Positions 8,978 to 16,557 of a DNA stretch of 64,000 bases are shown piece after piece (the first letter of the stretch is position 1; every line of letters begins with the position of its first letter). Below the pieces are notes generated by a model, which saw only the letters and a list, made by a program, of their open reading frames with translations, had not been told where the DNA came from and made no database searches. The stretch is from JAQVEM01 sp964610315. GTDB lineage: Bacteria > Actinomycetota > Humimicrobiia > Humimicrobiales > Humimicrobiaceae. The translations under genes and the position numbers were made by a program. The stretch spans positions 48,100-112,099 of the forward strand of contig CAZSVM010000003.1 of NCBI GenBank assembly GCA_964610315.1, given 5' to 3'.

Positions 8978-9826
8978 ATGAATAAAGTGGCTATAGTTAC
9001 CGATAGCACTGCTGATTTACCGGTAGACATAGTGAACAGACTTAATATAAAAGTTGTTCCACTGTCGGTAATTTTTGGAGATGTAAGTTTTTTAGATGAC
9101 GGCAAAGAAATAACTATAGGCGAATTTTATAAAAAAATCAGATCATCCGAAAAATTGCCTACTACCACCCAACCTACCCCTAAAGATTTTATTGAAGTCT
9201 ATACCGATATTCTTAAAGAGAATGATAGTATAATTTCCATTCATATCTCAAAAAAAATGTCAGGTACCATAAATTCTGCAGAAATGGCAAAGAAAGAAAT
9301 GCCGGGAAAAGATATAGAAATAATCGATTCCGAGTATGTCCATATGCCGCTTGGTTTTTTAATCATAAGAGCAGCTAAATTGGCGCAGGAAGGTAAATCA
9401 AAGGAAGAAATTATAAAAGGTGTATATGACTTAAAATCAAAGATTAAAGTATTGATTGTACCCAGTACACTGGAATATTTAAAAAAAGGAGGCAGGATAG
9501 GAAAGGCAAAAGGTCTTATTGCCTCGCTGCTGGAAATTAAACCAATACTTTCCATTTATGATGGTGAGATATCTCAATTCAAGACTACCAGAAGGTGGAA
9601 TCAAGCTAAAACCGAATTGATTAATTCTATGAAAACCATGATAAAAAATCCTCAAAATCTTACGGTATCCATAGGAGATTCCGATGCCAAAGAAGATGCA
9701 GCCGAAATGTATGATAGAATAAAAGAAACTTTCAATCCAAAAGAAATCTTAAGGGTTGATATTGGCGTTATTGTGGGCACTCATCTGGGACCCGGAGGCT
9801 TAGGTATAACATTCTATGAGGAATAA
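8978..9826 (+). CDS. degV: DegV family fatty-acid-binding protein
   Basis: A 282-residue DegV protein. In Firmicutes this family (FakB) binds a fatty acid and presents it to a fatty-acid kinase. The opening VAIVTDSTADLP, TTTQPTPKDF, ISKKMSGTINSA, EYLKKGGRIGKAKG and the closing THLGPGGLGI are all family hallmarks. A strong ribosome site (AAGGAGGG) lies 6-7 bases before the ATG. The 3' end overlaps the folate cyclo-ligase start by 11 bases, so the two are translationally coupled. No fakA kinase is in the window. Confidence 0.92.
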   Translation: MNKVAIVTDSTADLPVDIVNRLNIKVVPLSVIFGDVSFLDDGKEITIGEFYKKIRSSEKLPTTTQPTPKDFIEVYTDILKENDSIISIHISKKMSGTINSAEMAKKEMPGKDIEIIDSEYVHMPLGFLIIRAAKLAQEGKSKEEIIKGVYDLKSKIKVLIVPSTLEYLKKGGRIGKAKGLIASLLEIKPILSIYDGEISQFKTTRRWNQAKTELINSMKTMIKNPQNLTVSIGDSDAKEDAAEMYDRIKETFNPKEILRVDIGVIVGTHLGPGGLGITFYEE

Positions 9827-10412
9827 AAAAAATCCCGAAAGAATTGAGCTTCTTAAAAAAAATTTTAGAAAAAAAATACAGAAAAAAAGGAATAACCTTT
9901 CCGTTGAGTACAGGGGAAAAAGCAGTAAATTAATAGCAGAAAAATTTTTTAGTACCGTTCATTATATCAGTTCAAAGATCATACTAATTTACCATCCTTT
10001 TAAAAGCGAAGTTGACACTGCTATAATAATTAGAGAAGCATTAAAAAATAAAAAGAATATAGTTTTACCGCGGGTTCACAATAATAAATTAGAGCTTTTT
10101 TTTGTAAATAATCCGTCAGAGCAATTGGAAAGGGGTTCATATCATATAATGGAACCGGTTGCCGAGTTGTGCAGGCCTGCAAAAATATCGGATATCGATC
10201 TGGCTGTGGTTCCCGGAGTAAGTTTTGATAAAAATCTCAACCGTTTGGGGTACGGCGGTGGTTATTATGATAAAATTCTCCTGCAGATCCCCCCAAAAGT
10301 AAAAAAAATAGCACTTTGCTTCGATATACAGGTAGTTAACAGTATCCCTGTATTGGAGCACGATATTAAAATCGATATGCTGATTACGGAAACTAAAATC
10401 TATTATTCCTGA
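9816..10412 (+). CDS. 5-formyltetrahydrofolate cyclo-ligase
   Basis: A 198-residue 5-formyl-THF cyclo-ligase (MTHFS/YgfA family), converting 5-formyl-THF with ATP to 5,10-methenyl-THF. The diagnostic C-terminal LGYGGGYYDKIL is present, as are PRVHNNKLELFF and DLAVVPGVSFD, and the length is typical. The N-terminus is unusually Lys/Asn-rich (KKNFRKKIQKKRN), consistent with the basic ATP-binding segment of the family. The start lies inside the 3' end of degV, indicating coupling. Confidence 0.92.
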   Translation: MRNKKNPERIELLKKNFRKKIQKKRNNLSVEYRGKSSKLIAEKFFSTVHYISSKIILIYHPFKSEVDTAIIIREALKNKKNIVLPRVHNNKLELFFVNNPSEQLERGSYHIMEPVAELCRPAKISDIDLAVVPGVSFDKNLNRLGYGGGYYDKILLQIPPKVKKIALCFDIQVVNSIPVLEHDIKIDMLITETKIYYS

Positions 10413-10437
10413 TAAACTTTTCATAAAAAAATAAAAT

Positions 10438-11223
10438 ATGAAAACAGGCAATATGAAATTTAAAAAAGAAAATAATCATGCCAAAATTTCTATTCTTATT
10501 CCTGCTTACAACGAGGAGAAATATATCGAAAAAGTAATTAAAAGCTGCTTTAAGTATGGATTGGATATAATTATCGTTGATGACGGTTCGACAGACGATA
10601 CTTTAAAGGTAGTAAAATCTATTCCGGCACCAAAAAATCTCAAAATAATACCAATTAGGCATATGGTAAATAAAGGAAAAGGACAATCACTTAAAACCGG
10701 TTTTAGATATGTTGCCAGAAATAATTATTCCGGAGTTATAACTATTGATGCCGACGGCCAGCATAATACAGATGAAATTAAAAATTTTCTTAAAAGTGCT
10801 GAAAAAGAAAAACCGGATTTAATAATTGGAAACAGATTGGGCAATACCAGAAATATGCCCTTTATAAGATTAGCTACAAATGTTTTTACTTCATGGATTA
10901 TTTCCAGCATTGCCGGTAAGAAAGTAAGCGATGTTCAATCCGGATTTAGATATATAAGTTCCAGAGTTTTAAAAAATATTAAGCTGGAAACCAGTAACTT
11001 CGATACCGAACCGGAATTAATAATCAAATCCGGCTGGTTTGGTTATAATATTAAAAATATTCCGATCAGCACTATTTATCATAAGAACTCTATAAGCTAT
11101 GTTAATCCTATTACCGATACCATAAAATTTTTTAAACTGGTTTTTAACAGCTTCAGGTGGAAGAGGAAATTTTATAGAAAAGATAATTCACCTCCTAGAA
11201 AAGCTGATATAGTTCGTAAATAA
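10438..11223 (+). CDS. Family 2 glycosyltransferase (dolichol-phosphate-mannose-synthase-like)
   Basis: A 261-residue GT2 glycosyltransferase with a GT-A fold. Seen: SILIPAYNEE (nucleotide-sugar binding, about residues 17-26), IIVDDGSTDDT, GKGQSLKTGF and ITIDADGQHN (the D-x-D metal site), then DVQSGFRYIS. The order matches DPM1/PgaC-like soluble transferases that charge a polyprenyl phosphate. There is no C-terminal membrane anchor. Its last 29 bases overlap the convergent membrane-protein gene. A second ATG five codons in is an equally possible start. Donor and acceptor are unknown. Confidence 0.85.
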   Translation: MKTGNMKFKKENNHAKISILIPAYNEEKYIEKVIKSCFKYGLDIIIVDDGSTDDTLKVVKSIPAPKNLKIIPIRHMVNKGKGQSLKTGFRYVARNNYSGVITIDADGQHNTDEIKNFLKSAEKEKPDLIIGNRLGNTRNMPFIRLATNVFTSWIISSIAGKKVSDVQSGFRYISSRVLKNIKLETSNFDTEPELIIKSGWFGYNIKNIPISTIYHKNSISYVNPITDTIKFFKLVFNSFRWKRKFYRKDNSPPRKADIVRK

Positions 11224-11710
11224 CTGCCGAAACAAATATAATAAATATAATAATTATAGAAACCAGGGGGATAACTTTATTTTTAAATTTGTTTCTGTTT
11301 ATGTATTCACCGGTAGCCAGAGCTATAATACGGTAAAACATTTCCATGGAAGAAAGCAGTATAACTTCCAGAGGAATTGGAATTCCATGCCTTATGGTTC
11401 CGGTAAATAAAAATAAAATCATAAAAATTCCGGTTACAAAACTTACCGGAAGCGAAGCTCTTAGAAAACCCAGAGTAAAATAACCCAGTGTGGATAAAAG
11501 ATTTCCTAAAAAAATAGCTGCAAAAACATAACCAAAAGACATACCCTCCTGAAACTGGCGTATCCCAAAAATACTCTGAAGAACTCCGAACTTATCAATT
11601 ATAAAAACACTGGCATCTTTAAAGAAATAAAAAAATAAAAACCCAATGGCAGCTCCGGCCAGAAAAATAAGCAGGGTTCTTATAAAAATGGAAAAATATT
11701 GCTTTAACAC
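11195..11710 (-). CDS. Integral membrane protein of unknown function
   Basis: A 171-residue protein made almost entirely of membrane helices, about four to five, at roughly residues 9-30, 57-80, 83-101, 108-130 and 145-168. A conserved-looking loop contains TGTIRHGIPIPLEV. I do not recognise the family; the layout faintly resembles SpoIIM/DUF95 proteins, but the match is too weak to name it. Its start overlaps the HD-GYP gene stop by 7 bases, so it is co-translated with that phosphodiesterase and may work with it. It ends convergently with the glycosyltransferase. Confidence 0.7.
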   Translation of the reverse strand: MLKQYFSIFIRTLLIFLAGAAIGFLFFYFFKDASVFIIDKFGVLQSIFGIRQFQEGMSFGYVFAAIFLGNLLSTLGYFTLGFLRASLPVSFVTGIFMILFLFTGTIRHGIPIPLEVILLSSMEMFYRIIALATGEYINRNKFKNKVIPLVSIIIIFIIFVSAVIYELYQLF

Positions 11711-12960
11711 CCGGATTTACTTTCCTCTTTTATGATTTCAATCATTATATCACTGATTTTTTTATCAAAATTTTTATCGGCACAAACTTTCAATTCTCTT
11801 ATTGCCTCTTTCCGGGTAAGAGCTTTCCGGTATGGTCTGTCAGAGGTCATGGCATCATAAGCATCGGCCACGGTAAGTATTTTAGCAAACAGGGGTATCT
11901 TGTCTCCCTTGATCCCGTAGGGATAGCCTCCGCCGTCTATCCTTTCATGATGATAGAGTATAGCATCGGCATAATTTTTTAAAAAAATAATTTCTTTTAC
12001 TATTTCATACCCCACTACCGGGTGTTTTTTCATCTCTACCCAGTCAGATTCATCAAATTTCCCGGGCTTATTGAGTACACTAAGATCGATCTGGAGCTTG
12101 CCTATATCATGCAGATTGGCAAGATTGGCCAATATTTCAATATCATATTCATTCAGTCTTAACTTTCTGGCAATCTTTTCGGTATATTCCGCTACTCTTA
12201 CCGAATGCCCCGCAGTGTAGTGATCTTTAGCGTCTATTATCTTTACGATCTGCATAATGCTGTTCAGGAGTGCTTTTCTTTCTTTTATTCTAAGAAGATA
12301 AGTATACTGAGCAATTATCAGTGGAAGCGAGGTGAACACAATAGTTAAGGGGCCATATAACCTATATAGGAAAGATATAAAAATTGCCATCACAGCTAAA
12401 AACAATATAAAGGGAATCAGCCAGGCGTAATTATAAACCCAGATATTTACAAAATTCTTATTTTCACTGATAGAAATAGCACCCGCGGTAAGCAATGTAT
12501 TTATAAAAAATCCGATATACGCAGCAAGGAAAATATAACCTATATTGGCAGGATTAAAAAAGTTGGCTGTATTTCTGTTATAGGTCATCTCAAACACAAT
12601 GCTTGAAATACCCATAAATAAAAAAAGTTGGCCGATATTAAATAGATGTTTATAGTAAGGAACTTTTTTAACAAATTCTTTTATATTAAAAATAGAAAAT
12701 GCAGTTACCAGAATAGCCGTTGAAGGACCAAAAATGGTAAGACTTGCATAAAAAATAGCAGTATTAATTGAAACATTACCTGTTTTAGGAAGCGATGCTG
12801 ATAGATTGTCAGCCGCAAAAGCCAGTAATCCAAACAGCACCACTCCAATCACTGATACATTCCTGTATCTTAGAAGTATATATGTGAATACAGCCAAACC
12901 ACCTATAAATATTAAATACACATATACTTTTAAAACCAGGCTTTTAAATCTGCTCACCAT
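11704..12960 (-). CDS. Membrane-bound HD-GYP domain phosphodiesterase
   Basis: A 418-residue signalling protein. The N-terminal 220 residues form a membrane sensor region of about six to eight helices, resembling MASE-like input domains. The C-terminal 195 residues are an HD-GYP domain with GHSVRVAEYT, the metal site LHDIGKLQ (H284-D285), HHERIDGGGYP (337-347, carrying the GYP triad) and DAYDAMTSDRPYR. All metal and signature residues are intact, so hydrolysis of cyclic-di-GMP is expected. No GGDEF protein is in the window. A promoter with a perfect extended -10 lies just upstream (12992-13000). The ribosome site AGGAG is very close to the ATG, so the adjacent GTG codon is an alternative start. 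Confidence 0.9.
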   Translation of the reverse strand: MVSRFKSLVLKVYVYLIFIGGLAVFTYILLRYRNVSVIGVVLFGLLAFAADNLSASLPKTGNVSINTAIFYASLTIFGPSTAILVTAFSIFNIKEFVKKVPYYKHLFNIGQLFLFMGISSIVFEMTYNRNTANFFNPANIGYIFLAAYIGFFINTLLTAGAISISENKNFVNIWVYNYAWLIPFILFLAVMAIFISFLYRLYGPLTIVFTSLPLIIAQYTYLLRIKERKALLNSIMQIVKIIDAKDHYTAGHSVRVAEYTEKIARKLRLNEYDIEILANLANLHDIGKLQIDLSVLNKPGKFDESDWVEMKKHPVVGYEIVKEIIFLKNYADAILYHHERIDGGGYPYGIKGDKIPLFAKILTVADAYDAMTSDRPYRKALTRKEAIRELKVCADKNFDKKISDIMIEIIKEESKSGC

Positions 12961-12991
12961 GCTCCTACCTTTTAATTACAAAATATAGAGC

Positions 12992-13000
12992 ATTATAGCA
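12992..13000 (-). promoter_or_regulatory. Extended -10 promoter candidate for the HD-GYP gene
   Basis: The minus strand reads TGCTATAAT, a perfect TGnTATAAT, ending about 30 bases before the HD-GYP start. The -35 region (TTATAA at 17 bases) is poor. This would let the HD-GYP gene be expressed apart from the upstream ATPase/HTH genes. Confidence 0.5.
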
Positions 13001-13058
13001 GAAAAAACGATTTGTTATAATATTGACTTTACTTATTAAATTATTTTTCTTTAAGGTT

Positions 13059-13130
13059 TTACCACTTAACTACACCAGCTATTCCAATCAGAGAAGCTAG
13101 GGCCAGCAGAATTCTTATTAACTTCTTCAT
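13059..13130 (-). CDS. 23-residue hydrophobic microprotein
   Basis: An ORF of 23 residues: a basic start (MKKLIR), one hydrophobic stretch of about 16 residues and a short VVKW end. It looks like a single-pass membrane peptide. The evidence for translation is an almost perfect Shine-Dalgarno sequence (AAGGAGGTG) 6 bases before the ATG, the strongest in this part of the window. It lies between the 53-residue ORF and the HD-GYP gene on the same strand. No family is recognised. A membrane regulator of the neighbouring proteins, or a toxin-like peptide, is conceivable but unproven. Confidence 0.6.
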   Translation of the reverse strand: MKKLIRILLALASLIGIAGVVKW

Positions 13131-13165
13131 TATTTTCACCTCCTTAAAAATTAAACTTCAGTCAA

Positions 13166-13327
13166 TTAAATTTTGCTTTCATACCAGTTTTTGAAAATTT
13201 CTATGTATTTCCTTATATCCTGGTTAAAAATTAACAAGATTATAATAATTATCAAAATTACAATTACCGCTATCGCTATCTTTTCCCATACTGTAAGTCC
13301 GGTTTTTCTATTTTTATCTGCAATCAT
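13166..13327 (-). CDS. 53-residue single-pass membrane protein
   Basis: An ORF of 53 residues. A short polar N-terminus (MIADKNRKTGLTVWEK) is followed by an extremely Ile-rich transmembrane helix (about residues 17-34) and a charged cytoplasmic-type tail (NQDIRKYIEIFKNWYESKI). The start lies 9 bases after the stop of the tandem-HTH gene and has no ribosome site of its own, so coupled translation is likely. No family is recognised. Its place between a DNA-binding protein and a membrane phosphodiesterase suggests a membrane partner role, which is inference. Confidence 0.55.
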   Translation of the reverse strand: MIADKNRKTGLTVWEKIAIAVIVILIIIIILLIFNQDIRKYIEIFKNWYESKI

Positions 13328-13336
13328 TATTAAAAT

Positions 13337-13723
13337 TTATACCGATTGTTTGGTTCTGCTTTCTATAAAATCATCCAGGCTGCTTGCAGGTATCCTCCAG
13401 GAACTTCTGCCTTCCCTTACCTTAAATCCTTTCAGCCTGCCCGTTTTAAGCAGATTCCAAACATTATCAACCGATAGCTTTAAAATTTTTGCGATCTGAT
13501 CAGCTGTATACAGGACCGGCTCTCTGTGGCCGGTTTTTACTTCCTCTTTACCTATGAATCCATTTAAAAACTCTTCCAGATCATCTTCCTTTATTCTTAT
13601 AGCCTTACCCATTCTTATGGCCGGCAATTTTCTGAGCATAATTACCCTGATTACCTCTGATTCGCTAATTCCGACCAGTTCGGAAACTTCTTTAATGGTA
13701 AATAATTTTTTTTCTTCAGCCAT
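13337..13723 (-). CDS. Tandem helix-turn-helix (excisionase/MerR-like) DNA-binding protein
   Basis: A 128-residue protein with two copies of the HTH_17 (excisionase/BldC-like winged HTH) fold. The first copy (about residues 6-53) contains FTIKEVSELVGIS and IRMGKAIRIKEDDLEEFL. The second (about 70-122) contains LYTADQIAKILKLS and WRIPASSLDDFI. Most relatives have one such domain and bind DNA as oligomers; here two are joined by a short linker, giving a built-in direct-repeat reader. It starts one base after the stop of the CpaE-like ATPase gene. No integrase or phage gene is nearby, so an excisionase role is unlikely; a regulatory or DNA-tethering role beside the ATPase is inferred. Confidence 0.82.
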   Translation of the reverse strand: MAEEKKLFTIKEVSELVGISESEVIRVIMLRKLPAIRMGKAIRIKEDDLEEFLNGFIGKEEVKTGHREPVLYTADQIAKILKLSVDNVWNLLKTGRLKGFKVREGRSSWRIPASSLDDFIESRTKQSV

Positions 13724-13724
13724 T

Positions 13725-14807
13725 TCAAAAAATAAAGTTTATTAAATCTGACATTGACGATTGTAAATTCAAAATATTAAAAGAATCTCTGTGAACGGTT
13801 ATTACTTCCTTTTTCTCCTCGGGGACCAGAGATATTCTGTCATACACAGGTATACCCATTATGTTTTTACATTCATCTATGTATGATTTACTGACTTTGC
13901 TTACTTTATTAAAAATAATTCCTTTCCTCTGCTCCGGAGGAAGAAATTTTTGAAAATCACTTATTCTGGGAGTTAATTTCATATCCGGAGACAGTACCAG
14001 AATCGATGTGGTGGAGAGATTCAACATTTCCAGAGAAATATTATCGTATCTGAACGGAACATCGGCTATTATGACGTCATATTTATTTCTAGCGGAATAA
14101 ATTACACTATTTAGCATATCAATATTAAATTTGTCACTCTGATAGACAGAAAGCGCGGGCTGAAGTATATCTATTTTATTATCATAATTAAGATTTATTA
14201 TCGAATCGTTGAGGCTGTTTTCGCCACTGGTAATATTTTCAATAAACACACTTAAATTTGGTGATAAATTTAAATCCAGATTGATAGCTAAATCCGAGGG
14301 CCCCTCGCAGAAATTTAAATCTATAATCAATATTTTGCCTTCGATAATGTTCTTAATATACCAGGCAAAATTAAAAACTATGCTTGTTTTTCCTACTCCT
14401 CCCTGAACGGAGTAAAACGAAATTACCTGCTGGGGTATAAGTTTATAATTACCTTTTATGTTTGCATCCTTCTCCGAATTTAAATTATCGATAATATGAA
14501 GAACTTTCTCCAGATCGGAAATATTTTTAATTCCACCTAAATATATATTTCCGGAAATACTATTTTCTCTGTCCTCGGAGTCTATAATAAATAATTCACT
14601 ATCAGTATTGCTGCTAACATAATCCGCAACTTCTTTATGATTTTCGAATTCTGCTGATAGTAAAATGCATTCCGGCATATACTCCTCCAAATAATGATTA
14701 ACAAAATTAATATTATGTAGAACCACCACATTATGATTCTGGAGCTTTATTAACGGTATATTTTTTATTAATTCTTTATCTCTGGTTACAATTAATATTA
14801 TTTTCAT
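13725..14807 (-). CDS. CpaE/MinD-like P-loop ATPase with degenerate receiver domain
   Basis: A 360-residue protein. Residues 1-105 look like a receiver (CheY-like) fold without an obvious full phospho-acceptor set, as in CpaE/TadZ. Residues 128-360 are a MinD/ParA-type ATPase with VQGGVGKTS (134-142), IDLNFCEGPSD, ADVPFRYDN and LVLSPDMKLTPR. The deviant Walker A motif of this class is normally KGGxGKT; here the signature lysine is Gln135, while the second lysine (K140) is kept. Since the signature lysine completes the partner active site in MinD/ParA dimers, ATPase behaviour may differ. A strong promoter (14943-14971) drives it. No pilus/tad genes are nearby, so it may act in polar positioning of something else. 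Confidence 0.8.
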   Translation of the reverse strand: MKIILIVTRDKELIKNIPLIKLQNHNVVVLHNINFVNHYLEEYMPECILLSAEFENHKEVADYVSSNTDSELFIIDSEDRENSISGNIYLGGIKNISDLEKVLHIIDNLNSEKDANIKGNYKLIPQQVISFYSVQGGVGKTSIVFNFAWYIKNIIEGKILIIDLNFCEGPSDLAINLDLNLSPNLSVFIENITSGENSLNDSIINLNYDNKIDILQPALSVYQSDKFNIDMLNSVIYSARNKYDVIIADVPFRYDNISLEMLNLSTTSILVLSPDMKLTPRISDFQKFLPPEQRKGIIFNKVSKVSKSYIDECKNIMGIPVYDRISLVPEEKKEVITVHRDSFNILNLQSSMSDLINFIF

Positions 14808-15152
14808 TTTTCAGTATTATATTGAAATAACAATTACCTTATGCTTATAAAATTTGATATTTTCAATTGAACAATCTTTATTTTCCGTCAATTGGAATAT
14901 TATAAAAATTTAATACAATATTTATACAATGCTTACATATATATAATAGAATTATAAAACTTTATTGTCAATCAATTATTATGGTTAATTAATAGTTAAT
15001 ATCGGTTAGTTTGGGATTAAAAAGCAAAATCACCCATTTTTTTAACCATTATTCAGGTATATTACAAGAATAAATACGCAGTGTACGTAGTACAGTAAAT
15101 ATAAAATGATAATAGAAAAGTATAAATATTAATTACGTAAATTGGGGTCTGT
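14808..15152. other. 345-base intergenic region between the CpaE-like gene and yggU
   Basis: It holds the leftward promoter at 14943-14971, with a leader of about 130 bases before the ATPase start. Further right there is ATGGTTAA (14981-14988) facing TTAACCAT (15042-15049), and a compact inverted repeat TGTAC-GTA-GTACA (15082-15094). No ORF, RNA gene or convincing rho-independent terminator is visible after yggU. Confidence 0.55.
14943..14971 (-). promoter_or_regulatory. Strong sigma-70-type promoter for the ATPase/HTH operon
   Basis: The minus strand has a perfect TTGACA (14966-14971), a 17-base spacer and TATTAT (14943-14948). Hexamers and spacing are near consensus, giving a leader of about 130 bases before the CpaE-like start. 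Confidence 0.7.
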
Positions 15153-15422
15153 TTATTTTGAAAGGAGTTTTGAAGTTGGATCTAAATCTTTATCACATTT
15201 TACACAAACTTCTTTGTAGAATGATCTCTCGCCGGCAATAATTTTTATATTTTTTCTGGGAATACCAGTTTTGCCTGAAATAAAATTTATAAGTTCCTTA
15301 TTAGCTTTACCTCTTTCCGGAATAGAACTTAGTTTGATTTTTATCCTGTCTTTGTAGATTCCATACACACCGCTAACAGTAGAATTGGGTTTAATAATCA
15401 ACTTAATATTTTCAGTCTTCAT
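15153..15422 (-). CDS. DUF167/YggU family protein
   Basis: An 89-residue YggU/DUF167 protein. Visible signatures are LIIKPNSTVSGV at the start, KIKLSSIPERGKANKELI (the conserved P-x-x-G-x-A-N-x-x-L core) and the IKIIAGERS element. The biochemical role of the family is unknown. The ATG at 15422 is preferred because it overlaps the divIVA stop (11 bases), a typical coupling arrangement; a longer reading adds six residues. It is the last gene of the division cluster, where yggT and yggU neighbours are also common in other bacteria. Confidence 0.85.
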   Translation of the reverse strand: MKTENIKLIIKPNSTVSGVYGIYKDRIKIKLSSIPERGKANKELINFISGKTGIPRKNIKIIAGERSFYKEVCVKCDKDLDPTSKLLSK

Positions 15423-16242
15423 CGGTTTTAAAGAAATCATTAATTATATCCGGATTCGCTATATCTATTTTCTTTTTCATCCTCTTTGGTTTATAATCAT
15501 CATCTGTTTCTTCCATTTCCTCTGAATCTTCATATATTTCCCGGTGTTTCTCTTTTTCCTGCTCTTCCTCTTCCTTGACCGGTTCTTCTTTAACTTCACT
15601 TTCCTCCAAATCTTCTACACCCGGTTTTTCTTCCTCGCCTGTTTTTTTGGTACCTTCAAACCCACTTAACTCACTTTCGGAAGAGTATATGATTTCCTTT
15701 TCTTCTCTACTTTCTTTACCGGTATCTTCATCCGTTCCCTTTTTTTCATAGTCAAGATCTCTCTTGCTGATTCCGGACATATTAAGGAATTTTCCCTCCT
15801 CTAATCTTGAGGTGACTTCTTTAAATTCACTAAGCAGTATGGCAATTTTTTCTTTAAAACCTTCATACTCTCGGTTTAATTCATGTATATCCCTTTCTAA
15901 CTGCAGCTTTTTACCTAATAATTTCTTATAGGATTCTTCTTGCTCCACTACTTTGGTTCTTACTATATCTTCCGCTTCTTTTTCTGCTTTCTGCTTTATA
16001 TCTTCCGCAATTTTATGGGCCGAAACAAGTGCTTCCTGGATAACTTTTTTCATTTCAGTAGATTCCTGGTCACCTTCATATTTCAACTTTTCCAGATTAT
16101 CCTGAAGCTCACGGTTTACTCTCAATAATCTATCAAATTCCACCGCAATAATATCCAGGAATTTATCAACCTCCTCCGGTTTATATCCCTTGAATACAAC
16201 ATGAAATTCTTTTTTCTGGATGCTTTCTGCATTTATGTTCAT
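15412..16242 (-). CDS. divIVA: DivIVA domain protein
   Basis: A 276-residue DivIVA/Wag31-type polar and septal scaffold. The first 60 residues are the membrane-curvature-binding DivIVA head (IQKKEFHVVFKGYKPEEVDKFL). A coiled coil follows to about residue 150 (QEALVSAHKIAEDIKQKAEK), then a long low-complexity Glu/Lys/Asp-rich tail unlike the short tail of Bacillus DivIVA. The ribosome site AGGAGGT lies 7 bases before the ATG. It sits in the conserved block downstream of ftsZ-ylmD-yggS-sepF, supporting a role in division-site or growth-pole organisation. The tail varies greatly within the family and its job is unknown. Confidence 0.93.
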   Translation of the reverse strand: MNINAESIQKKEFHVVFKGYKPEEVDKFLDIIAVEFDRLLRVNRELQDNLEKLKYEGDQESTEMKKVIQEALVSAHKIAEDIKQKAEKEAEDIVRTKVVEQEESYKKLLGKKLQLERDIHELNREYEGFKEKIAILLSEFKEVTSRLEEGKFLNMSGISKRDLDYEKKGTDEDTGKESREEKEIIYSSESELSGFEGTKKTGEEEKPGVEDLEESEVKEEPVKEEEEQEKEKHREIYEDSEEMEETDDDYKPKRMKKKIDIANPDIINDFFKTDED

Positions 16243-16263
16243 AATTACCTCCTGTTTTTTTAA

Positions 16264-16548
16264 CTACATATATCTAAAACTTATATAACGCAGCAATACT
16301 ATTACCAGCTCAATTACTATAACTGCTGCAATATAAGAAAAATCCACATACAATCTGCCAATTCTTACTAATGGTATAATTTTTCTAAATATTATTAAAA
16401 ATGGTTCTGTAATGTCAAATAGAAATTTATTAGCCCTGTTCCAGAAACCGGTAAGATTTATCCTGAACCAGGTTATAATCATTCTTATAAATATTATACC
16501 AATATAGACTCTGAGAAGAAAAATAACTACCTCAACAAAAATTCTCAT
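16264..16548 (-). CDS. YggT family membrane protein
   Basis: A 94-residue YggT protein with two membrane helices (about residues 3-25 and 67-90) flanking the conserved loop (NRANKFLFDITEPFLIIFRKIIP, read in two parts around the TEP triad). The family is linked to membrane organisation and ion stress, without a defined activity. It lies between proC and divIVA, the usual place for yggT. Confidence 0.9.
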   Translation of the reverse strand: MRIFVEVVIFLLRVYIGIIFIRMIITWFRINLTGFWNRANKFLFDITEPFLIIFRKIIPLVRIGRLYVDFSYIAAVIVIELVIVLLRYISFRYM

Positions 16549-16557
16549 TTATTTTCC

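Noticed and set aside
13337..13723. An excisionase gene marking a prophage or integrative element.
   Set aside because: There is no integrase, att-like repeat or phage gene, and the protein has two HTH domains within a chromosomal-looking operon.
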